From Deltaproteobacteria bacterium (GTDB lineage Bacteria > Desulfobacterota > Desulfobacteria > Desulfobacterales > Desulfatirhabdiaceae): a stretch of DNA of 19,772 nucleotides. Location of the stretch: positions 1 through 19,772 of the forward strand of contig JAJYBO010000023.1 of NCBI GenBank assembly GCA_021778975.1. The letters run 5' to 3'. The notes under the pieces are model-generated. The model had not been told where the DNA came from and ran no database searches. It saw nothing but the letters and a program-made list of their open reading frames with translations. Below are positions 8,246 through 14,339 of the stretch, in pieces; positions within the stretch are counted from its first letter, which is position 1, and the number at the start of each line of letters is the position of its first letter. Both the position numbers and the translations under genes were made by a program.

Positions 8246-8830
8246 TCAGACCTTTTGTGTTCTCTCGAAAAGTGGCGAGCCGAAGAGATCCTGATCAAGT
8301 GGCCGTGGCCGGCGCTTGCGTCCGGCCGCGGGCTTTTCGCCGTCGGAAAGAGCGTCAAAAAGCGCCCGCCGCCAGCCCCGTTTGGTGTCCTCGGGCAGGC
8401 CTGCTTCGGCCACGGTCATGGCAAAAAGCCACCAGCGCTCCTCGGGGCGCAGGGCCGCCCACTTGCTGCAGATAACCGGTAACTGCTCGGGGGTGGCAGT
8501 TTCGGCGGCCCATGCCAGAATGCACAGCTCTTTGCCCAGCAGGCGGTCCACCAGATTGGTTCCGGGATGCCATCGACCGGTAGGGATGCCAGCGGCCTTA
8601 AGCCGATCGTTGAACTCACGGCGGGCGCTGTCGGCAATCCCAGACCAGACCGGGCGTTTTAGAATTACCCTCTCCTCGTCACGGGGAATGCCGTTTTCCT
8701 GGCCCCTGTAGCCATAGTCTTCTGCGATCACCACCGATTGGTTCCTTGCCGCTGGAATCTCGACACGAAAAAGATGGGCGCCGAATTTCTCCTGCGCGCC
8801 AAAATCCACGAACTGGACCTTCTCCGTCAC
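8246..8830 (-). CDS. DUF3780 defence-associated protein
   Basis: A 194-residue protein recognised as DUF3780-like from FGAHLFRVEIP, ILKRPVWSGIADSARREFN and WRRALFDALSD, and from its position directly between a DUF499 ATPase and a DUF1156 methylase, its usual company. The GTG start at 8830 overlaps the upstream TGA (GTGA), indicating translational coupling to the ATPase. The biochemical role is unknown. The middle segment RPEERWWLFAMTVAEAG is rich in aromatic and charged residues. The C-terminus is very basic (GRKRRPRP), which could contact nucleic acid. No catalytic motif is visible. I infer that it works as an accessory or adaptor of the ATPase or methylase. Confidence 0.8.
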   Translation of the reverse strand: MTEKVQFVDFGAQEKFGAHLFRVEIPAARNQSVVIAEDYGYRGQENGIPRDEERVILKRPVWSGIADSARREFNDRLKAAGIPTGRWHPGTNLVDRLLGKELCILAWAAETATPEQLPVICSKWAALRPEERWWLFAMTVAEAGLPEDTKRGWRRALFDALSDGEKPAAGRKRRPRPLDQDLFGSPLFERTQKV

Positions 8831-11800
8831 TGTTCGATATCCTCTGATCGCAGCTCGATTCCAAGCTTTTCGGCAAAATCTTTCAAATCGTGACCCGAAG
8901 CAAAGTGCCCTTTTCGGAAGGTCATGGTGATCGGGGTTTCGGGCGTAAACTTTTCCAGGACCTTTGTGAGAAGCGCCTCGATAAAGGCCGCTTCCACAGG
9001 GATCTCGCCCACGTTGACGGCGATCATCTGGTTGCCCTGGCCAACGGTCAGCACGATCCCCTCGAAGGTGGCGGACTTTTCAGCCGCCTGTTTCAGGCCC
9101 TCGAAGGTCTTGCTGCGCGAATCGAGTTTGCGGCCGGTGCGTGATATCAGACGGCCGGGCTTCACTGGATCGATCTGAATGCCCTTTCTGCCCTTGGCCG
9201 GATACCGGAATTCGGCCTTTGTTTCAAGCCCCTCGGCCTCGGCAAAAGCACGCAGCATCACATCGTCGTTGCCGATGGTGATTGGGCCGTCGTATACCGC
9301 ACCCTCACGGGGTTCGCTGCCGTCCAGGGTAAAGCGGATGGCTCCTTTGGGCGCGGCGAAGAGCTCAACGGTGCGTGTGCCGCCATTGTCGGAAAGCTTG
9401 TTGCGCAGGACAATTTTGTTGGACCAGGTCACCGGATCACCGGTCTCATATTGACTGGACGGGTCGCAGACCAGAAAATTCACGCGCAGGGCCGAGGTGT
9501 TGAAGATATGCTCCTTCAGTTGCGGGCTTGTCTCGGAGACCGGCCCGTCCTCCGCAAAATAGACGCGGGGCGCAGGACCTGCGTTCTGCGGGTTGACGCG
9601 CAGCCGGACCAGGCCGGTGTCATCGGGGCCGGACTCTGAGATCACCTGGGCCGAGGTGAGTTTTTTCTTCGGTTTCTTGGTAACATACCCGTTTCCGATA
9701 TTTTCCCACAGCCCCCGGTTGCAGGCAATGGACTTAAGCGTGTCCAGTCCCTTTGGCGGCAGCCAGTACATCCCTGCCTGCTCGGCATAGCAGTCCACGA
9801 CATCCGACCAGCGGGCCTCATCTATATTCTCAGGCCAAAGAAGATACTGAGCCTTGTCGCGAATGGCATCAAATTCTTTGTCGACATCCAGGTACAGTTT
9901 CACCGGGTTGGCGGTAAGGGTCTTTTCAATCTGTTCCTCGCCGTTGAAATCCTGTTTCGTATCCCGGGCCATGTCCAATGCCTTGGATACAAGCTGGGAG
10001 ACTCTGCCGGCGCGCTGGATGGGAAACAAAACCTTATCGAAAAGGTTAAGAATGGTGGATGTGAAATCCAGGGCATAGGACTGCTGCTTCTTTTCAAGAT
10101 CGGCGCGCTGCGGGTGATTCTGAGGAATGCGGCCATCGGCCTTCTGGGCGGCAAAGAGCTGACGGGCAGCCTTTTCGACACTGCCCATGGCCGTCTTGTC
10201 GCCGGTGAGAACACAGAGATTGTTTTTCTGGCTCAAGCCCTCAAAGAACTTCTGGACCTCTTCGGGCGGAATTTTCGAATCCGGACTGACGACCAGGAGC
10301 ATCCTGCCCCGCCGGACGCGATCCGCGACCTCTTCCAGCCTGGGCAAGGGCAGGACATCTTCATAGCACGTCTTGCGGGTGGCCTTGAACATCTCGCGCA
10401 AACGATGGCGAATCAGTTCGTCCACCAAGTTCGGCGGCGCGTCATGGGCAAGGCTCTGCAGAAGCTTGGTGAGGTTTTCCTGGCGGTCAAAGTAGTAACG
10501 GCCTTCAGGCGTATGGTGCACATACCAGGCGATTTTCTCCAACTCATCAAATGCGGCCAGGAAGTCGGAGGGTTCGCGCAGGGGGGATACCAGACATTCG
10601 ACCATCTCTTCGCGGGTGAGTCCCTTGACGGCGTTGACAGCCGTGGACAGGCTGGCGGTAAGAAGCAGCGCCCCGATCTGAGCAGCCGCTTCCTTGCCGG
10701 TCTGCAGATCGATGATCTGGGCATGGGCCGATTGCTGTACGTCCCAGAGATCCCTGGCAATGACATCACGCATCCCGGAAATCTCTGTCAGTTTATCTCT
10801 GACCTCAGGAACCCCGAGGTCAAAATGCTGGGGACCAATGAGAAAGACATCGTTGTCTCGTCTTTCCCAGACCGATTTAAGAAGGCGCGACACCAGCTCG
10901 ATGAGGCCGCGGGTCTGCTTGAACTGCTCATTCTCCTTGAAAAGAGCAATGACATTCTTGAGCCGGGGGTGAAAAGGGTAGGTTGCTTCTATCTCGTCGG
11001 CCAGTGCCTCCGCGCCACGATTGGCGGTTTTCGATCTGGCGGCCTCTTCCAGCTTGCGTCCAAATGCTGTTGCAATATCCTCGATTTCAGCCTTGTCGGG
11101 GAGCGACTTGAAGAGGCGTTTGCGCAGGATGTCATATATTTCATTGGCGGCAAGATCAACCGGCGTGATGCTTCGCTCCTGGCGGCCCAACTCGGAGCGC
11201 GCATCTTCAAGGGCGCGATAAATGAGTTTAGCGCCGGTATCGTAGGCTGCGGCCAGATCGGATACTACCACACAGACATTTTTCTTTTTGCCGGCGGCGG
11301 TCAGCAGGTTGGCAAATGCGCGGGTGGCAATATCCGCGACGGTGCCGTTTCCGACCTTTTGGGTATCCAGGTAGTGGAAATAGGGTGGCATCTCGTCCAG
11401 CAGGATAAGGACAGGCTGGTCTCCATCGAAAAGCTTGAGCCAGTCTTTCTCGTCCGGGGCTTTGGGTCCGCTGGTCCAGAAAGCCGTGAATTGATCTGCC
11501 TTGCCGAGCTGATTGGCGATCTCTCCCCAGAAAAAATGATCGGGATTATTGCGGCCGTTGAAAGCGGCGATGTCGGCACTTGCAAAGGCCGAAGCCTGGG
11601 GCATCCCGCCGCAGTAAGTTTTCCGAAGCCCCGGATGTTTGGCAAGCAGACCAAAACCAACAAGAAGGTGAGTTTTACCACCACCCATGGCCTGCTTCAG
11701 GTGAAAAATCGCCTGGGTAGAAGACCCGGCCAGCCGAGCAAGCCCTTCACTGATGAGATCCTGCATGCCCTGGGTGATGAAGGTTTTTTGGAAAAACGCC

Positions 11801-11910
11801 TTGCCTTCTCCCTCTGAGGCGATCAACTCGTCAAGCCGTTCAATTTGATCGCTAAGCTTAATTGACAGCGCATTCGGTTGCAATTCACAGGCATCTTTGA
11901 CTGTTTTCAT
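8827..11910 (-). CDS. DUF499 ATPase (BrxC/PglY-like)
   Basis: A 1027-residue P-loop ATPase of the DUF499/COG1483 type. Walker A is AMGGGKTH (residues 74-81) and Walker B is LILLDEMPPYF (168-178). The long C-terminal half includes, near residues 848-904, a stretch (APKGAIRFTLDGSEP, then YDGPITI) that looks like the small chitobiase C-terminal/Fn3-like beta domain. The start at 11910 has GGAG 9 bases upstream. Translation from 12009 would run through the palindromic repeat and is rejected. It is the first gene of the operon, and its stop overlaps the DUF3780 start. Large ATPases of this sort accompany BREX-type methylases and are thought to act in assembly or DNA remodelling. The substrate is unknown here. 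Confidence 0.9.
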   Translation of the reverse strand: MKTVKDACELQPNALSIKLSDQIERLDELIASEGEGKAFFQKTFITQGMQDLISEGLARLAGSSTQAIFHLKQAMGGGKTHLLVGFGLLAKHPGLRKTYCGGMPQASAFASADIAAFNGRNNPDHFFWGEIANQLGKADQFTAFWTSGPKAPDEKDWLKLFDGDQPVLILLDEMPPYFHYLDTQKVGNGTVADIATRAFANLLTAAGKKKNVCVVVSDLAAAYDTGAKLIYRALEDARSELGRQERSITPVDLAANEIYDILRKRLFKSLPDKAEIEDIATAFGRKLEEAARSKTANRGAEALADEIEATYPFHPRLKNVIALFKENEQFKQTRGLIELVSRLLKSVWERRDNDVFLIGPQHFDLGVPEVRDKLTEISGMRDVIARDLWDVQQSAHAQIIDLQTGKEAAAQIGALLLTASLSTAVNAVKGLTREEMVECLVSPLREPSDFLAAFDELEKIAWYVHHTPEGRYYFDRQENLTKLLQSLAHDAPPNLVDELIRHRLREMFKATRKTCYEDVLPLPRLEEVADRVRRGRMLLVVSPDSKIPPEEVQKFFEGLSQKNNLCVLTGDKTAMGSVEKAARQLFAAQKADGRIPQNHPQRADLEKKQQSYALDFTSTILNLFDKVLFPIQRAGRVSQLVSKALDMARDTKQDFNGEEQIEKTLTANPVKLYLDVDKEFDAIRDKAQYLLWPENIDEARWSDVVDCYAEQAGMYWLPPKGLDTLKSIACNRGLWENIGNGYVTKKPKKKLTSAQVISESGPDDTGLVRLRVNPQNAGPAPRVYFAEDGPVSETSPQLKEHIFNTSALRVNFLVCDPSSQYETGDPVTWSNKIVLRNKLSDNGGTRTVELFAAPKGAIRFTLDGSEPREGAVYDGPITIGNDDVMLRAFAEAEGLETKAEFRYPAKGRKGIQIDPVKPGRLISRTGRKLDSRSKTFEGLKQAAEKSATFEGIVLTVGQGNQMIAVNVGEIPVEAAFIEALLTKVLEKFTPETPITMTFRKGHFASGHDLKDFAEKLGIELRSEDIEQ

Positions 11911-11943
11911 CGGATTAAACTCCGCCAGGGGGCAATTAATTTT

Positions 11944-12068
11944 GACGGCTTCGTAAAAAGTCCGCAAGCTGCGTTGTGCTGCATCCTTCGTCATTGCAGC
12001 GTACGGCAAGTACGTTTCATTCCTTGCGGATTTGCAGGCCTTGCCTGCGAACTTTTTACAAAGCCGTC
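11944..12068. repeat. Long imperfect palindrome (REP/MITE-like)
   Basis: The outer arms at 11944-11961 and 12051-12068 are reverse complements at 17 of 18 positions (GACGGCTTCGTAAAAAGT). Inner arms TCCGCAAG (11961-11968) and CTTGCGGA (12023-12030) extend the pairing. The arm family also occurs at 87-105 and 12077-12095. It lies 34 bases upstream of the ATPase start codon. It encodes no protein. Confidence 0.8.
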
Positions 12069-12076
12069 CGAAAATT

Positions 12077-12095
12077 GACTTTTTACGAGGGCATC
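12077..12095 (-). repeat. Right 19-bp terminal inverted repeat
   Basis: GACTTTTTACGAGGGCATC is the reverse complement, with one mismatch, of the left repeat at 87-105. It directly abuts the right direct repeat, mirroring the left end exactly. Confidence 0.7.
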
Positions 12096-12116
12096 AAATT
12101 ATGGGGACACTTCTTT
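12096..12116 (+). repeat. Right 21-bp direct repeat
   Basis: Matches 66-86 at 20 of 21 positions. It contains the stop codon and the last five codons (KEVSP) of the Uma2-like gene. Confidence 0.75.
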
Positions 12117-12704
12117 AATCCCTTGATGCGCTGCACGAAACGCTTGCATATCATCATTTTCAACGCGCTGATAAATCTCGGCGACTGGCAATGTTAAACC
12201 AACAGATGCAAATGTTACATCATCATCCAGAAAATAGAAAGCTGGCATCCAATTTTCTGATTTACGACATAATTCAACTTGCACAAAATCCTGTTCAATC
12301 AGCGCATACTCTTCCAGGCTGGGGATCGTTTGATAAATATAGCGTTTAAGAGTCCGATCATGTTTACGTGTCGAACTCGACAATATTTCGATAATGATGC
12401 GTGGTGATTCGGTACAATACGGATCGTTATCATCATTGTCACAAACCACAACCACATCAGGATAAAAATATTTGCTGCCGATATGGACTTTAATGTCTGA
12501 GCTGAAAACTTCGCACGGGGTATTATCAAAATGTTCACAGAGTTGTCTCGACAGCATGGTAACCAGACGCTGGTGATTTTTACTTGAACCCGCCATCGCA
12601 TAGACTTCGCCATCAATATACTCGTGTTTAATCATGCTGACCTTTTCTCCTTCGAGGTAGTCTTGTTCACTGATGCCGTCAGTCTCGTGGTTGGGTAAAG
12701 TCAT
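12099..12704 (-). CDS. Uma2-family (DUF820) putative endonuclease
   Basis: A 201-residue protein of the Uma2/DUF820 family with a PD-(D/E)xK-like core. PD at residues 82-83 in YPDVVVVCD, E106 in IIIEILSSSTRKHD and K120 are the candidate catalytic residues, preceded by HEYIDGEVYAMAG (27-39). The ATG at 12704 has GAGGA about 7 bases upstream, and this ribosome site overlaps the stop of the HTH remnant. The last residues (KEVSP) and the stop are encoded by the repeat at 12096-12116, so the original C-terminus may have been replaced. The family is abundant in genomes rich in mobile elements and its function is unproven. It points toward the defence operon but the repeats separate the two. Confidence 0.85.
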   Translation of the reverse strand: MTLPNHETDGISEQDYLEGEKVSMIKHEYIDGEVYAMAGSSKNHQRLVTMLSRQLCEHFDNTPCEVFSSDIKVHIGSKYFYPDVVVVCDNDDNDPYCTESPRIIIEILSSSTRKHDRTLKRYIYQTIPSLEEYALIEQDFVQVELCRKSENWMPAFYFLDDDVTFASVGLTLPVAEIYQRVENDDMQAFRAAHQGIKEVSP

Positions 12705-12713
12705 ATTGATTCC

Positions 12714-12857
12714 TCAAAATATAGGGACACATACGGAATGGATCCTTTTTCCAACTGTCGCCGCCGCCTTCATCATGGTGTGAAGCGTGACAGCGGTATT
12801 TTCAGGATCAAGCAATCTGTCGAGCGACGCGCGGCTTGTATCCATCCGTTCCACCAT
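12714..12857 (-). pseudogene. C-terminal remnant of XRE-type HTH regulator
   Basis: A 47-codon frame reads MVERMDTSRASLDRLLDPEN and continues TAVTLHTMMKAAATVGKRI. This strongly resembles the second half of small XRE/HigA-like antitoxins (TSRA.LDRLLDP...VTL). The N-terminal helices are missing and the end runs into the GGGACAC-type repeat, giving SVCVPIF instead of a normal tail. The frame is continuous with the hydrolase frame, split only by its TAA. No toxin partner is present. I regard it as non-functional. Confidence 0.65.
12721..12740 (+). repeat. GGGACAC-type repeat copy
   Basis: ATAGGGACACATACGGAATG resembles the GGGGACACTTC motif of the flanking direct repeats and breaks the end of the HTH remnant. 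Relationship to a REP-associated element is inferred. Confidence 0.35.
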
Positions 12858-12863
12858 TTCCTT

Positions 12864-13742
12864 TTATCGGTGTTTCGGCATCTCTCCACGTTTTGGATCG
12901 AGAAAATCCATCACTATTTGTATCTGGTCAGGAGTCATCAAGGACGGTGCATGGCCGCACCCTTTGATGGTCACCCATTTCGCTTTGGGGCCTCGTAGGG
13001 TCATCTGCTCCGCTGTCTCCGGAGTCAAAATATCTGACATTTCCCCCCGCAGCACCATTGTTGGTGTTGTTATCTTGTCATATGTCGCCCAGATATCCAC
13101 ATCGCTGGAGACGGCATCGAAGCTATTTACAATTGCTGGATCGTAATTCAGGATCACTTTCCCGTTGGGCAGATAACGTATCCCATAAGCTATCAGTGTT
13201 TTCCAGTCTTCGTCATCAATGTGGCCAAAAGAAGCATAAATCTCGCGCATGTATTTTCCCGCTTCGTGAATATCAAGAAATTCATGTGTTGCGCGGACAT
13301 ACGAGTGAATACGTTGTAAGGCCGCCAGTGGAATGAAAGGCCCAATGTCGTTCAGCACCAGTCGCCTTATGGGAGAATTCGGCATGGAAGCCAGCATCAT
13401 TCCGATAAGCCCCCCCATGGAAGTTCCCACCCAATCAACCTGTCTGGCGCCGGTGCGCGCAATCATCATGGTCATATCCGAAATGTATTGAGGAAAACCG
13501 TATAGTGCAGGATCGGAAAGCCAGTCACTACCGCCTCTTCCAACGATATCCGGAGAAAAAACACGCCGTTTCGATTGCATGGACTCTGCAAGATTGTTGA
13601 AATCCATGTTGTTGCGGGTTGTTCCGTGTACGCAGATCACAGGCACATCATCACGCTTGCGATGGGGGCGCATACCCCATTTTTGATAAGAGACGGAATG
13701 AAACCCCAGATAACTCAGCCCGAGAAACGAGTCTATTCCCAT
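12864..13742 (-). CDS. Alpha/beta hydrolase
   Basis: A 292-residue alpha/beta hydrolase fold enzyme. It shows the oxyanion-hole HG at 39-40 (VICVHGTTRNN), the nucleophile elbow GTSMGG with Ser108, an acid at Asp237 (GEMSDILT) and His264 (GCGHAPSL). The catalytic triad is therefore complete. No signal peptide is seen, so it should be cytoplasmic. The substrate cannot be deduced; esterase or lactonase activity would be typical. The ATG at 13742 has AAGG about 8 bases upstream. It lies 66 bases after gcvH on the same strand and may be co-transcribed with it. The last residues (EMPKHR) run in frame toward the HTH remnant and could be partly borrowed from it. Confidence 0.88.
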   Translation of the reverse strand: MGIDSFLGLSYLGFHSVSYQKWGMRPHRKRDDVPVICVHGTTRNNMDFNNLAESMQSKRRVFSPDIVGRGGSDWLSDPALYGFPQYISDMTMMIARTGARQVDWVGTSMGGLIGMMLASMPNSPIRRLVLNDIGPFIPLAALQRIHSYVRATHEFLDIHEAGKYMREIYASFGHIDDEDWKTLIAYGIRYLPNGKVILNYDPAIVNSFDAVSSDVDIWATYDKITTPTMVLRGEMSDILTPETAEQMTLRGPKAKWVTIKGCGHAPSLMTPDQIQIVMDFLDPKRGEMPKHR

Positions 13743-13808
13743 GGTTAACGCCTTTTCATGTTGGAGGGAGAGGGGAGGGCGGACACCGCCGGTCCGTTGA
13801 CGAAATCG

Positions 13809-14207
13809 TTATTCTTTCAGCATGGCGAGATATGCTTCCCGCGTCATGAGGGTTTCTGGAAGCCGGGCGGCATCTGGACGAATATCAATCATCCATCCGG
13901 CTTCATAGGGGTCGGTGTTGACCCAGTCCGGATTATCGGCAAGGGCTGCGTTGACGCCGGTGATTTCACCGCTGACCGGCATAAACAATTCGGATACCGC
14001 CTTGACGGATTCCACCGTACCAAAAACTTCACCAGCTTCAAACCGGTCGCCGATTTTGGGAAGTTCGACATAAACCACATCTCCAAGCTGATCCTGCGCA
14101 TAGTCGCTGATGCCGGCGCGCGCGCCGTTCTCCTGCGGCAATGCCCACTCATGATCTTTGGTGTAGTGGACATTATCCGGAAATTTCAACTCACTGATAT
14201 CTTTCAC
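13809..14207 (-). CDS. gcvH: Glycine cleavage system H protein
   Basis: A 132-residue lipoyl carrier that shuttles the aminomethyl group between the P, T and L proteins of the glycine cleavage complex. The lipoylation site is Lys69 in GTVESVKAVSELF, and HEWALPQ plus GDVVYVELPKIGD are typical. Length is close to the usual 125-130. The start is GTG at 14207, with AGGAGGT 5 bases upstream. No gcvT or gcvP lies in the window, so it is a detached copy or the others are elsewhere. The same fold also serves lipoate-transfer roles in some anaerobes, so a function outside glycine cleavage is possible. Confidence 0.95.
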   Translation of the reverse strand: MKDISELKFPDNVHYTKDHEWALPQENGARAGISDYAQDQLGDVVYVELPKIGDRFEAGEVFGTVESVKAVSELFMPVSGEITGVNAALADNPDWVNTDPYEAGWMIDIRPDAARLPETLMTREAYLAMLKE

Positions 14208-14244
14208 CTTGCACCTCCTGTTGTGAAATGGTTTTTACGCTGGC

Positions 14245-14275
14245 GTCGGGATGCGGCGCAACGCCGCATCCCGAC
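14245..14275. repeat. Perfect 14-bp hairpin between M16C gene and gcvH
   Basis: GTCGGGATGCGGCG and CGCCGCATCCCGAC pair perfectly around a 3-base loop. The strong GC stem lies downstream of the protease gene, but on that strand it is not followed by a T-run, so it may be an RNA stability element or REP-like sequence rather than a simple terminator. Nearby, two TTGCAA palindromes at 14311-14327 are 5 bases apart. Confidence 0.6.
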
Positions 14276-14339
14276 TTTATAGACGTCATGTTTGGATATA
14301 CTCTAAGCGGTTGCAAACGGCTTGCAATATACACGCATG

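Larger units (their letters stand above)
11911..12098. promoter_or_regulatory. Leader region of the defence operon
   Basis: This 188-base stretch separates the ATPase start from the Uma2 gene end and must hold the operon promoter unless transcription reads through from upstream. It is mostly filled by the palindrome at 11944-12068 and the right inverted repeat. I could not find a convincing -35/-10 pair. A transcript starting upstream of the palindrome would carry a long hairpin before the ribosome site. Confidence 0.3.
66..12116. mobile_element. Putative transposon-like unit carrying the defence operon
   Basis: The sequence shows imperfect 21-bp direct repeats at 66-86 and 12096-12116 (core ATGGGGACACTTCTTT, one mismatch). 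Immediately inside them, with no gap, are 19-bp inverted repeats at 87-105 and 12077-12095 (GATGGCCTCGTAAAAAGTC, one mismatch when reverse-complemented). All defence genes lie between them. This has the layout of target duplication plus terminal inverted repeats, but 21 bp is long for a transposition duplication and no transposase is encoded inside. Both motifs may also be members of dispersed repeat families. The alternatives are mobilisation in trans, homologous recombination between repeats, or independent repeat insertions at both ends. Confidence 0.4.

Noticed and set aside
10114..11817. 567-codon plus-strand open frame opposite the DUF499 ATPase
   Set aside because: It lies wholly antisense to a well-supported ATPase, has no recognisable motifs or ribosome site, and long antisense frames are common opposite GC-rich genes.
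197..11910. Calling this a standard BREX or DISARM locus
   Set aside because: Signature genes PglZ, BrxA, BrxB, DrmA and DrmB were not seen, so only a family resemblance is claimed.
11911..12009. N-terminal extension of the ATPase from 12009
   Set aside because: The extra 33 codons are encoded by the palindromic repeat, and the ATG at 11910 has its own GGAG site.
66..12116. CRISPR array or integrase att sites as explanation for the repeats
   Set aside because: There are only two to four copies, no regular spacers, no tRNA gene and no integrase in the window.
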